Assembly (NCBI GenBank): GCA_001600615.1
Contig: BCKK01000002.1
Coordinates: 3,130,809-3,194,808 of the forward strand
Direction of reading: 5' to 3'
Length of the DNA: 64,000 bases
DNA from: Dioszegia crocea
Lineage: Eukaryota > Basidiomycota > Tremellomycetes > Tremellales > Bulleribasidiaceae
Every line of letters starts with the position of its first letter. The stretch's first letter is position 1. The notes below the pieces were generated by a model that did no database searches, was not told the origin of the DNA, and worked only from the letters and a program-made list of their open reading frames with translations. This document shows positions 47,150 to 57,580 of the stretch, in pieces. A program made the position numbers and the translations under genes.

Positions 47150-49633
47150 CTACTCGCCCGAGCGCGACCGCTTCGACCCCTCCCTATCCATGTCCACCGC
47201 GACGAACTCTGCACTCGCCAGCAGTCCGCCCGCTGTCCCCATACTCATACCCGTCACACCACGAGCGAGATCTTCCTCGCGCTTCCGCTTCGCCTGCGAT
47301 CCACTGGGCGCAACACCCGTGAGAAGCTTCTCAGCGTCATCCGGTGTGAAGTTGATGAACGTGGCCTCGCCCCATGAGAAGCCACCCGGCTGCATGGGTG
47401 CACGTCGCGCCTTGGTGGCACTGCCGGATGGAGATCGCTTGGCGGGTGAGGTGACTCTGCGTTTGGTGGGTGATGAAGGAAGACGTGCCATGGGACGGGG
47501 GATGGCCATGCCGAGTCCGACACCGGGACCCATTCCGGGGTGAGGAGGAGGGTGGATACGGTGTTGTGGGGGCTGGGGCTGTTGAGTGTGGACGGGTTGT
47601 GGTTGGGGGTGGTAGGTATGAGGAGGAGCGGCGGAGTAGTAGGAAGGAGGAGGGTGAACGATGAGGGGTTGAGTTGTAAGTGCGGGGCCGAGCGCACCTC
47701 CCATACCGGATGGCATGTTGGACTGGGAGGGGAGCGAGGACGGGCCACCCCAGCCAGTGATGGAAGGCTGACTCCTCGGCTGATGCGGGGCGAAGTTGGG
47801 AGGAGGTTGATAAGGCATCGAGCTTGTGAGAGGCTGCATGACGCTAGCCTCTGCCATGCCCACCCTCCGTGCCGCCGCCTGACGCCGCATCTCCTGTCGC
47901 TTCGCCTCCTCCTTTGCCTCTTGCATCTGGACGATCGCCTGTGCCCGAACGAGGTGCGCGGGCATGGACGACGTCGAGGCAGAAGCAGAGTGTCCACTGG
48001 TGCTGCCGCGCCTCACGGGTAGGGGTTGGGTACCCGCTCGAGCCATCGCGACAGGAGCCTGCAGGTGAGAGAACACCTGGGGGGAGTAGGCTGACTGAGC
48101 ATGCGCTTGGTGGTGCATCATGCTGGATGACGAAAAGGGGGCCGAGTGGGGAGGGTTGGGGAGGTCTGTCGCCGGGGTGTAGGTGGAGAAGTTAGGGGCG
48201 TTGACGGAGATGGTCAAGCCGTGCGAGGCTCTGCGCTGGGGCAGTGACCGCATAGGCAAGCCCTGGGCCGAGACGTAGGGGGATTGTTGCTGCGTCTGTG
48301 GCGCGTACTGGGAAGGGGCGTAGTGAGTGGGAGGGGCTGGGTAGGTGTACACTTCTGTAGGCATCGCCTGGGTGGGGACATACCCAGGAGCGGTGTGGCT
48401 ATAAGGTCAGCGTGGACCGGGTAGCGACAACAACACTACTCACCTCCTTGACATCTGCCCTAGCATTGGCGCACTCAGCATCGCCGAGCTCTCTCCGCCC
48501 TCCGCACCTGGCGCACTAGATGGCCTCGACACCCCATCGGCACTACCGCCCAGTACCAGGGGATCAATGGTGTACATCTGGTTGTACTCAAACGTCGGCA
48601 TTGACTGGTTGACGGCCTGCGTCGCCTCATTAGGATTGTACCAAGTGGTATTGTTATTATATTGATTGTCCGTAGGCTCGGAGGGAGATGCCGAGGCTAT
48701 TGTTGAAGTAAAGGTCGACTCCGAAGGGAGGGGAGCCGAGGTAGAAGCAGAAGCGGAGGTGATGGGAGTAGGGGTGTTGACCCGCTGATCCTGCTCATTC
48801 TCCCTGAATGCCGCAAAAATCGTTCCCTCGATCGGTAGACTCTCGCCCAGTCCGAAATCCCCAAACACCCAGTCAAAGTTATCCACCAACGCCTCGTCCG
48901 TCACCGGCTCGGTATCGAGCAGGCTGGATCCGTCAAACCATTGGAAGGTGTCTACCTCTTCTTTGAGGGCAGGCATCGAGTTGACCGGTCGGATCGCTCG
49001 GGGGTTCTTGTGCGCACCAAGGGAAGGGTTGGAGGCGACTCGAAGCGGGACGGGGGAGACGGCGGTGGTGGGAGGGGTGTAGGAGGAGGATGCAAGGGTC
49101 GCAGGTGCGTCGTCCCACGAGAAGGCGCCTTTGCTTGGGATGGCAGGAGAGGCAAAGCCAGGGCCGTTCAGAGAGGGAGTGATGATGGGACTGTCCCAAT
49201 TGCTATCGGTGGACGAGGTGACTCGGTGGGTAAGACCAGGAGCAGCAGCGTCTGCGGCGCTGAGCTTGGCGTTACCGGATTTGGAGGGAGTGTGGAATAT
49301 TCCGGGGATCGACGCTTCGAAGGCTGAATAGCTAATCTCGAAGGGATCGGAGGAGAGGTCGGGCGTTGAACAATCGCTCGATGCCGAATAGGCTGTGCGG
49401 AAGGTCGAGATTAAGGGTGGGGCAACAGCCTGTTTGGAAGAAAGGGGGGAAGGTGAAAAAGAAGAAGACGAATAAGAAGAAGATGAAGAGGCAGAGAAAA
49501 AGACGTCGTCCCACGTATCACTGATGCTAGGCGGTGATGCGGTGAGATTGGCGAAAGAAGAGAAGGTTAAGAAGGAGGAGGGGTCATATGGGGTAGGGTC
49601 GAGGTAGGATGATGGCTCGAATAGTGATTCCAT
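47150..49633 (-). CDS. Disordered fungal regulator-like protein, unknown family
   Basis: Exons: 48444-49633, 47150-48398; 812 aa. The N-terminal half is acidic and rich in Ser/Phe/Pro/Asp (LDTEPVTDEALVDNFDWVFGD), like a transactivation region. The second half is Gln/Pro-rich with a helical, basic segment (VQMQEAKEEAKRQEMRRQAA). The best-ordered part is near the C-terminus: GFSWGEATFINFTPDDAEKL followed by LTGVAPSGSQAKRKREEDLA, which looks like a short conserved fungal motif plus nuclear signal. The basic stretch before it carries repeated SP sites (SSPTKRRVTSPAKRSPSG), possible CDK targets. I cannot name the family; a transcriptional regulator is likely. The start at 49633 is the first true ATG. 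Confidence 0.78.
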
Positions 49634-51449
49634 ATCTGCGGAGTAGGTGTGGCTGGGTGGAGAAGGCAAGGTGTCAAGCGCAGCCGGGGGATCTGCGACG
49701 GGGCTGGACAGCTTGTTGATGGGGATACGGGGCGGGTGTGGATGATCGCGGACTTGTCAACAAGCCCGGTTTGTGTTGTTCGCGGATTGCGGAGTGTGTG
49801 GACAGACTGGCTGTTTCAGATTATAGTTGTTTATTATTTGTTGGCCTATGTAGCTCCAGGCTGGCTGTGTTGTGTCAGGCTCTGCCCTAGTATTATAACC
49901 GAGAAAGAAGAAGGATGAAGGAGGATGAGAGGTGCAAAAAGATGCTCACCTTGGTTTGATCTGGATCTGACTTGCAGATCGATGCTATCGTGCACGGCGA
50001 TATCGATAAGTCGCACCTTTGAATGTGAAAGCTTGTCAAGCTCCTAATGCAATAGAATAAGCACCCAAAGCTTCTAACCCCCGCCTGTCCAGCAGTAGCA
50101 AAAAGGCTCGGTGACGAATGGCCCTCGGGTTGGATGTGAGGTAGCTCAATGGGTGGGTGGACTGGAAATGTTTCCTCTGACGTTTCACCTTTCGGCACCT
50201 TCCGATGGGGTGGACGCGGAGGTCGGTCTCTCGCGGGATGAGCGCGTGGCGCTAATGAGAACGACGGTCACCCTCGAGGTGCCTCGATGGATGGCTGGGG
50301 GAAAAAGTGTGGCGTCAGGGAACGGAGATGGCTGGTCGAAGAGGTTTAAAGGTAAAACGAGGATCGGAGATCTCCGGGAATGAGTTGGAGAGGGTGGGGG
50401 AGTGACGTCCTGACGCTGTGCGGGTGGGGGAGAGTGGTCGGTGGAGAAAGAAGGATGGACAGAGTGGGGATGAGAGATGAGAGGTGGAGTGAGGAATGAG
50501 GAGTGATCGAAGTTGAAAGGGAAGAACAAGCTGTCGAAGATCATCCAACTCTGGTTGAACCAGACACTCGCTTTGGCTTGCGGACAGTAGCGACAGGCAG
50601 GGCTGTGTGGGTACAATGTGTGAAGAGTACAAGTATGCGGACTGGAAAGTGAGTGGTCAAAGGGAGATATGGACCCCCTTCAAAGGAGATTATCATTCAG
50701 TATCGGAACAGCTGATAATCTGCCACTACGGACCGGCACGGCTCCAGGCTTCTCGTCAGCGGAAGCTAGGAACCCGTATCTCCAGCCGATCTTACGAACC
50801 GGCCGGAGAGATAGGCAGAGAGTTTGATGATAAATTTGACTATCGATATGAAACTCTACACTATAAAGCTCATAAATCGCAGCATTTCATCTCCGCCCCG
50901 CCGGCCAAGCAGATCTATCGCCACTTTAAATCAACGCCATTGTAGGCTAGTGACGCTCTATTACGATGGCCGTGGGCTCGTGCACACGCCACGGCCGGAA
51001 GTCTGACTCGGAGTATAAGCGCTAAATGGAAAGGCCAGGGTAGTGTCTCGGCCCTTGGGTGTTGCCCCTTGCTCAGTGGCGAAAATGCGAAATCAGTCGC
51101 GCAGAAATTCCCTTATGCGGCCAGATGCCAACCGGATGTCTCAGTCAAGCCGTAGGCGGAACGGCTTAAGATCGGCAACGGAATGGCATTCCTCGCTGAC
51201 AATCGATAGTGACGCGATCGGAGGGAATTGCGGCCGATCCTTGTTCGGCATAGCTCAAGTCTAGACGTCTTAGACTGCCTAGCCTGGGTGAGTCCTGGGT
51301 GAAGGCGACTGGACAGGACTGGACCGTCGATCTAGAGTACCTATACATGTTCGTAGCAAATACTCTATAAGCCTTGACTTGACCGCTAAGTCTCGTTCCA
51401 TGAAAGATACAAGGTCTTCTCCCTACCCTACTGCAGGCGCATCCGAAAT
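49634..51449. other. Long intergenic region (1.8 kb)
   Basis: The longest stretch without a gene. It holds the promoter and possibly a long leader of the gene at 47150-49633 and the 3' UTR of the NADH dehydrogenase gene. Short frames (for example 49893-50198 and 50185-50616 minus, 50607-50945 plus) have no domain, signal peptide or splice support. No tRNA, repeat or transposon is recognised. A T/C-rich minus-strand stretch around 50430-50530 could be a transcribed leader. Confidence 0.45.
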
Positions 51450-53978
51450 CTAGAACTAAGACGTTAGCTCAGGCACCATCTGCGTCGTCGCCACGGCGAT
51501 TCCTGCACACACAGCTCAGGACTTACTTTTGACAGGTCCCGGCCGAAAATGCCTCGCTTGATCCAGTCGAACATTATCAACACCCTCGTCCTCATCGATG
51601 TCTGCTCAGACCAATAAATTCTGAAAGGTCAGGTACAGCTGTTTTCAGTAGGATGTGACTTACGATCGCCACGCATACATTGCAATGAGCCCGCCCGCGA
51701 AACTGTGGCCCTTGTAGTCAAAAGCGGCACTGACAGTTAGCACACGTATGATTTTGGACCTACGAGTTGCCGATGTATGCCAGACTTCCAAAGTTAATCC
51801 ATTTGAATGGCTCATAGTACGCCTCGTCGTCCATATCAGGCATGTCGTTCAGTGCGAGGGCTTTGTGCTGCTTGGCGAGTTTACCAAACATCGCTCCGAG
51901 GTATTTACCCTGCTGCGATGCGACTTGGGCTGTCTACTGATGTCAGCTCGGCCTCTGTGAAAAGCTCTGATGACCTACAGCTGGGTAAGCAGTGATCTTC
52001 TTCTCAAGCTTCTGGAACATGTTGGCCACTTCGTTCAAGCGCAGATTCTCGTCCTTGTCCGTGTCGTACTCGTCAAAGAGCACTCGACTGGAGGATTAGC
52101 ATGTACCAGCCATATCACTTCGACCGTACGTACAGCTTGTCGATAGCTTGCGAAGACATGGGGTGCTTCTTCTTGATGTATGTTGCCATGGCTTCCCATT
52201 CTGCATAATCTCTATTTTGTCAGTTCGGCCAGTCGAGTGTGTGCACGTACAATTTGGCATCCTTGTTGGTATCGAATTTATCCCAGAGCTCGAGCAAATC
52301 CCCAGTCAAATCGGTATTTATAGTGGCGGCATCTCCAAGAGCGTAGACGGTGCCTTTAGGCGCACCCTGCACTCGGAGATACGAGTCGGTCATGACTGCT
52401 TTTGAGTGGAATTGGTTAGGGAGAATTTCGACGAGGCGTTTGGTGAAGGGATTCATAGCTGAGCATGAGCGCATGTCGGGTTCTGTGATCGCTGTACGTA
52501 CCGATACCGGTGGACCATAGCACAAAGCCAGCGCTGATTTCTTCTGTGATGGGTTTAGAATCCTTATCCTTGGGGTCCTTCCGCGTGACGACCACTTTGT
52601 CCGCGGTGACCTCCTTCACACTGGTCGCATCAGTTCGGTCTATCTTTGAGGTCGCAAAGAGAGCTTACCGAGCATTGGTCACTAAGTTGACATCATTCCT
52701 GCTGAATCGTGCTTCGGCGTATTGCGAGATCTTTTCGGAGTAGGTGTTGAGAATGTGGTCGCGCGACTGAACAACATGGACGCGGATGTCGTTGTTGAGG
52801 ATTTTGGGATACTGGAGAGTTAGTACGAGAGTGGACTACGGGCCAAAGTGAACATACGTATGACAAGACCTCCTCGGCCATCATATCCACCAGTTCGGCC
52901 GCAAACTCCACGCCTGTCGGTCCACCTCCGCAAACCACAAATGATAGTAGACGTTTGCGTTCCTCTGGAGAAGTCGTCGGTAGAGACGCAAGCTCGAGGT
53001 TGGCTTTATCATCAGACAACAAATCTCTTGTGCTAGCGCAATCGACTCACTCATAATTCTCCGCCTAATGGCTTGGGCATCCGGCACAGTCTTGAGCTGG
53101 AAGCAGTGCTCCAGACCTGGCACACCGTGATCGTTGCTGGTAGACCCGACAGCAATGACAAGTTTGTCGTCTGTACACTCAGTACATCGTCTCGCCATAT
53201 GGAGGCTGGCTTACAAGGAACGTAACACCGCATCGTGCCGTCTCCCTGGTCATTCGGCACCTCGACTTCCAGTAGCCTCTCTCCCATATCGACATCGACT
53301 GCTGAGCCCAGAAGGAAATGACCCCTGACTCTAGCGACGAGTTTCCGGATTGGCTCGACCAGTGATCTCGCCTCGACAGTTCCTACACATGCGGATGGTA
53401 GCAAGGGGGTGAATGCGAAGTACGTTGATGGGGAGATAAGGGTCACGTTGTACGTGTCGACAGGCAAAGATTGGATTAGAGCAACAGCCTGAGGATGAGC
53501 ATTATTCCAGAGCTAGACTCACCCCCCATCCACCACCCAGAATAACCAATCTGGGCTTCTTGCCCATCTTGACCTCGGCCTCATCCGCATCATCAAGATC
53601 CAGCTCCAGTATGGGAAGATCCTTCTTGCCTCCTTTCCGAGGACTTATCGCCAGGCCATTGGTAGGAACCCTCTCCACATGTCGCTCCTTATATGTGAAC
53701 GCGTCGTGTACTAGGATCGTCCCTAATAATAGACCCGTACCGATGACGACTGAGGCTCCCAGTCGGAGGAACAGGGAGGTGATGGGGTATTTCTTGGAGA
53801 ATGTGTGAGAAGGGAAGGATATGTAGGTGCGTTTTTGGAGGGGTACGCGGGATTTAGCGATTACATTGGACGGTGAGATAGGGGTTTTGTTGTGAAGATG
53901 TCGGAATGGAAGAGGGGACGAGCGGGAAATCAGCGGTCTCCGCAGTGATGCGATCGTAGATGTTGCCGGGCGGATCAT
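51450..53978 (-). CDS. NDE1: External alternative NADH dehydrogenase with EF-hands
   Basis: Type II NADH:ubiquinone oxidoreductase of the inner mitochondrial membrane, rotenone-insensitive. Thirteen exons: 53523-53978, 53215-53488, 53051-53170, 52858-53003, 52669-52811, 52502-52620, 52251-52458, 52134-52211, 51979-52087, 51764-51933, 51664-51729, 51527-51620, 51450-51455; 662 aa. A basic presequence and one hydrophobic segment (LGASVVIGTGLLLGTILV) precede the FAD site (RLVILGGGWGAVALIQSL) and NADH site (VVCGGGPTGVEFAAEL). The inserted calcium-binding region has two EF loops, DTNKDAKLDYAEW and DTDKDENLRLNEV, as in Neurospora Nde1 and plant NDB enzymes, so calcium activation is expected. It ends IFGRDLSKF; the last Phe and the stop are on a separate 6-nt exon. 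Confidence 0.94.
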
Positions 53979-54322
53979 CGTGCAGAATCGGGACGAGAGG
54001 CTGGGAGCAAAGCGCAGTGCTCTACCCTTCTAGTCGAACAGGCTGAGATGTGGTGGTAAGGAATGATCAAGGAAAGCGGAAAAAATAGAAGCAGCTGCTA
54101 TCGACAACGTCATTTCAATATCGTCATCGCCTTATCGACGTTTCATCTACGCGCGCTACTCATGCCCATCATCCATCCACCACCGGCCGCGGCGAGGCGT
54201 AAGCGGCACCGCGAAGAAAGTATGCATGAGCTAGGCTAAATCGAAGATGTTGTACAGACAAAAGATAGGAAGCAGCTTTAGAAAGGACTATTGCTGACAT
54301 TGGAACACCCCGCCCGCTTCAT
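53979..54322. other. Intergenic region
   Basis: 344 bases between two minus-strand genes, holding the NADH dehydrogenase promoter and the 3' UTR of the J-protein gene. Nothing else is recognisable. Confidence 0.4.
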
Positions 54323-55540
54323 CTACCCCCTAGACTTCTTGACCTTGGACCCTTTGTCCCCCTTCCCCCCAAACATCTTGGATTGGAGAGCTTCAAAGTC
54401 GGCATCGCTGATTTCCTGACAGGTCAGCTAACATCCTGGTCCCGTCAATAAGAACTAACTGGTGGTTGCTCATTCTCCTGCACCTTGACTGCCTTCCCTC
54501 CCTTCTTCGCACGCTTCTTCTCCCTCGCATCCTCTTCCATCTTCCTGTACTTCTCCGCCATCGCATCCAGACCTCCCTCTCGGTCCCGTTGCCGTTTGAG
54601 AATCAACGCAGCAAGTCCGTCCTCGGCCCCACTGTCCTTTTCTTTCCCCTTGCCTTTCTCCTCACCACCAGCAGAGTTCCGCTTTCCCTTCTTTCCCGTT
54701 CCGTAGAATTCATCCCACACGCCCAGCTTCTTGGCTACCTGTTCCGCCTCGATAGCCTCCTTGGCCGCCTTCTTTCCTCTCGACTTGGATGCGCTTTGAT
54801 CTCTAGCCGATTTGGTCCATGTGTCTGTTTTCTCAATCTTCCCGGACTTTATGAGGCCATCGACTAGGCCTATCAGGCGGGGCTCGTCTTCGTGTGAGGA
54901 ATGGGGGATGCTTTCGAGGATGAGCGATAACGAGCCTTGAGATTTGGTATAAGCTTCGGTGAGATCGTCTAGCTCGTCCTGAGAGCCTGACAAGTGAGTA
55001 GAGATCTTCCAAGTGTGCCCGAAGGCCATTGCTCAGGCGGCTTGGCTCACCCTGATATTTCGTCTTGTCGTCGTCCAGCAGTTTCCTGTCCACCCGCTGG
55101 AACAGAGTTTCAAAGTAAGAATCCCAGCCCATCTCTTCTGCGTCCTCGAACGCATTTTCAGCTGTACGTCCGGTTGAGTCATATCTGAGTATCAGCTCGA
55201 CATTCGATTCATCTCTGCCTCATATCTGACTTTGTCCACCAGGGATCCCGCTCGCAGCCACATTCACGACAAGGACATACCGCTTTCTGCGCCCGTCGTC
55301 ACTCAGCACCGCATATGCAAATCCAATCTTTTGAAACTCCTTGCTCATCTTCTCCTTCTCTTCATCCTTCTTTGACCCATGCTTGTCCGGGTGGTATCTT
55401 AACGCAAGCTTCCGGTAGGCTTTCCGGATGTCCTCGGGGGTGGCGGAGCGTGGTGTGTTAAGGGCTGTATAGAGAACATCAGGATCTGACGCCTCGTCTT
55501 CGCTGAAGAAGTTCAGGATGGGGTCTGACTGGTCGTCCAT
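54323..55540 (-). CDS. J-domain protein, DNAJC9-like
   Basis: Co-chaperone that stimulates Hsp70; in animals DNAJC9 also chaperones histones H3-H4. Exons: 55281-55540, 55051-55184, 54460-54986, 54323-54415; 337 aa. The N-terminal J domain (VLYTALNTPRSATPEDIRKA, then LALRYHPDKHG) contains the HPD motif. The region that follows has RYDSTGRTAENAFEDAEEMG and the DNAJC9-type helices through SILESIPHSS-like sequence (seen as LSLILESIPHSSHEDEPRL), then Lys/Glu-rich coiled segments and a Lys-rich C-terminus (KGSKVKKSRG). The third intron uses a GTTAGT donor. It is divergent from the ER cyclophilin gene with only 188 bp between start codons. Confidence 0.88.
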
Positions 55541-55728
55541 GGCTGTCTTGAGGTGCTATATGGGATATCGAGGGTGGTCAAGTTGCTATACATGGGCCCA
55601 TGAGAAAGTCGGTGCTCGTGTCGAAGCAAGACGCGTCAGTCACGTGGGGTGTACGTAACGCCACGTCACTGAGCTGGGCCAATCATACGCCAAAGCCTCT
55701 CTCCTCTATCATCTATACATCAGTCACC
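55541..55728. promoter_or_regulatory. Shared promoter of J protein and ER cyclophilin with ACGT-core motifs
   Basis: 188 bases between divergent starts. Three ACGT cores lie within 25 bases: CACGTGG at 55641-55647, TACGTAA at 55652-55658 and CCACGTCA at 55661-55668. The last reads TGACGTGG on the minus strand, identical to the animal unfolded-protein-response element core bound by XBP1-type bZIP factors. A CCAAT box is at 55679-55683, 46 bases before the cyclophilin ATG. Such sites suit an ER-folding gene; binding by the fungal Hac1/Hxl1-type factor is inferred. Confidence 0.5.
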
Positions 55729-56856
55729 ATGACCCGCCTATCATTCATTCCCCTCTTCACGGCCTTGCTCCTCGCTGCCCTCTTCGTGTCTGCCCCGGTG
55801 GCCAACGCGTCGAAAGGGCCAGTCATCACCAACAAGGTTTACTTTGATATCGAACATGGAGGCAAGCCCTTGGGCCGGGTCGTCATGGGCTTGTACGGAA
55901 AGTGGGTCCTTTTACCCATCGAGAATATGCAGTAGCTGATGATCAGGACCGTCCCCAAGACTGTTGAGAACTTCCGTGCTCTCTGCACTGGTAAAAAGGC
56001 CGATGGCGCCGAGCTTGGCTTCGGCTATGCCGGAAGTGGCTTCCACCGTGTCATCAAGCAGTTCATGTGAGTCTCACCTTGAAGCATCGCCTCACACTTA
56101 TTGGATGTGTGGTATGGCATGCGTGAGGTGGCCGTGATCTCAGCTGACCCACAGGATCCAAGGTGGCGACTTTACCAAGGGAGATGGCACCGGTATGCCG
56201 ATTTTACTGATGTGTTTCCGCTCGACCCTTTACTGACCTATACCAGGTGGGAAGTCTATCTACGGTAACAAGGTGAGCTTATGTGGGGGTGTGTAAGCAG
56301 AAATGAGGGCCAATGTGGACTGACAAAAAAAGTTTGCCGACGAAAATTTCAAACTCAAACACACCGGTCCCGGAACGCTTTGTACGTCCTCCCTGGCCTC
56401 CGGGTGTCTCTCTGAGCTGACTATCCAGCCATGGCCAACGCGGGGAGGGACACGAACGGTTCGCAGTTCTTTATCTGGTAATTGGCATGGAATTTGCATC
56501 GTACTGGACGTCACTGACATTCTAGCACTGTCAAGACTTCATGGCTGGATGGACGTCATGTAACTTTTTTTTTTTTCCTTTCTCCTTCGTCTCTTCGATG
56601 TAGCCTTGGCAGTAGCTGAGATCATAGGTCGTCTTCGGTACCGTTCTTGAAGGCATGGACATCGTCCACGCTATCGAGAACGCCAAGGCCAAGTCCGACC
56701 GACCCGTCGAAGATGTCAAGATTTCAGCGTCTGGCGAGGTGAGTCGCTGTAAAGATGATCCTAGACCTAGTTGTGCCTACGCTGACCCTACAGCTGGAGA
56801 TGGAACACGAGATCGATGACGAAGGCAACCAGGTACCTCTCCGCCTCGAGCTCTAA
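55729..56856 (+). CDS. ER-lumenal cyclophilin (peptidyl-prolyl isomerase B type)
   Basis: Catalyses proline cis-trans isomerisation in the secretory pathway. Exons: 55729-55901, 55947-56066, 56155-56192, 56247-56272, 56333-56381, 56429-56477, 56526-56559, 56628-56738, 56794-56856; 220 aa. A signal peptide ([20 protein letters not shown]) precedes a full cyclophilin domain: [63 protein letters not shown] and WLDGRHVVFGTV, with the catalytic Arg and the cyclosporin-binding Trp. The C-terminus NQVPLRLEL ends in an xxEL that may act as an ER-retention variant. A GT donor inside the last exon allows an alternative 3' exon described separately. Start at 55729 rather than 55600, because only the former begins with the signal peptide. 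Confidence 0.93.
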
Positions 56857-56954
56857 TCCCTCCCCACCCACATATCTCTTGCTTGGCACTGGCCATCTAT
56901 ACAAAACCCTGTCTGTAAACCCGCAGAGCAGTATTCTGAAGCATGCAAAAATAG

Positions 56955-57206
56955 CCAGACTACGAAGGCGACGATGCCGCACTCATCCCATCTACCACGG
57001 ATGATTTGTTCGAATCAACCGAAGATCTCGACTATCCCACACTGTCCAACCCCGCAAATTACTTTTACTTGCTCTTTGGCTTCTTGGCCGTTCCCGTTGG
57101 ACTTGCATGGTACTTTTACGGCGGGGGCAAGAAGAGGGTCAGCGCGTGGAGGGACACCAAGGGTAAAGGTAGAGGGTATGAGAAGGTGGGGGCGGGGAAA
57201 GTGTAA
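56955..57206 (+). CDS. Alternative 3' exon of the cyclophilin gene encoding a membrane anchor
   Basis: This open frame has no ATG; it starts right after an acceptor (AAAAATAG, ending 56954). Splicing from the GTACCT donor at 56833 (after codons for GNQ) joins in phase and replaces VPLRLEL by 83 residues: an acidic linker (PDYEGDDAALIPSTTDDLFE), a hydrophobic helix (YFYLLFGFLAVPVGLAWYFY) and a basic tail (GGGKKRVSAWRD). The product would be a 296-aa cyclophilin anchored in the membrane with its active domain in the lumen. The intron would be 122 nt, longer than most here, and the acceptor is preceded by a weak branch site (TTCTGAAG). A separate gene is less likely because no start codon or other 5' exon fits. 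Confidence 0.6.
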   Translation, partial: PDYEGDDAALIPSTTDDLFESTEDLDYPTLSNPANYFYLLFGFLAVPVGLAWYFYGGGKKRVSAWRDTKGKGRGYEKVGAGKV

Positions 57207-57580
57207 TGCCTGTATTGCGCGATTGTGTATTCTATCTTCTGTTCATGTAGATGCAATCATTCTCAGCTGTGCTCGCTGCTTCGGTGAGTGCTCTCACTGC
57301 TGTGTACTCGCAGCAAATGAAGAGATTTAGCGGTGGAGCTCTCGAGGACCGAGGTGGCAAGGGAAGACGTCATTTTTGCCTTACGCAACTGGATCAGTCA
57401 GTCACAGCTAAAATTAAATCCTCAACAAGAGCCTTCGTCTTCGAGTCTCAAACATCTACACTGACGCTCCTCAACATTGCAAGCACTCGAATCGAAACAT
57501 CATAGGAGGTCCTGTGCTCCACAAGAATTTCTGGCAACGATCCAGCAAATCGCGCGAAAACTCGCTGACCAATTCCCAAA
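57207..57580. other. Intergenic region
   Basis: 374 bases between the cyclophilin locus and the MFS gene, holding a 3' UTR and the MFS promoter and leader. Only short, unsupported frames. Confidence 0.4.
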
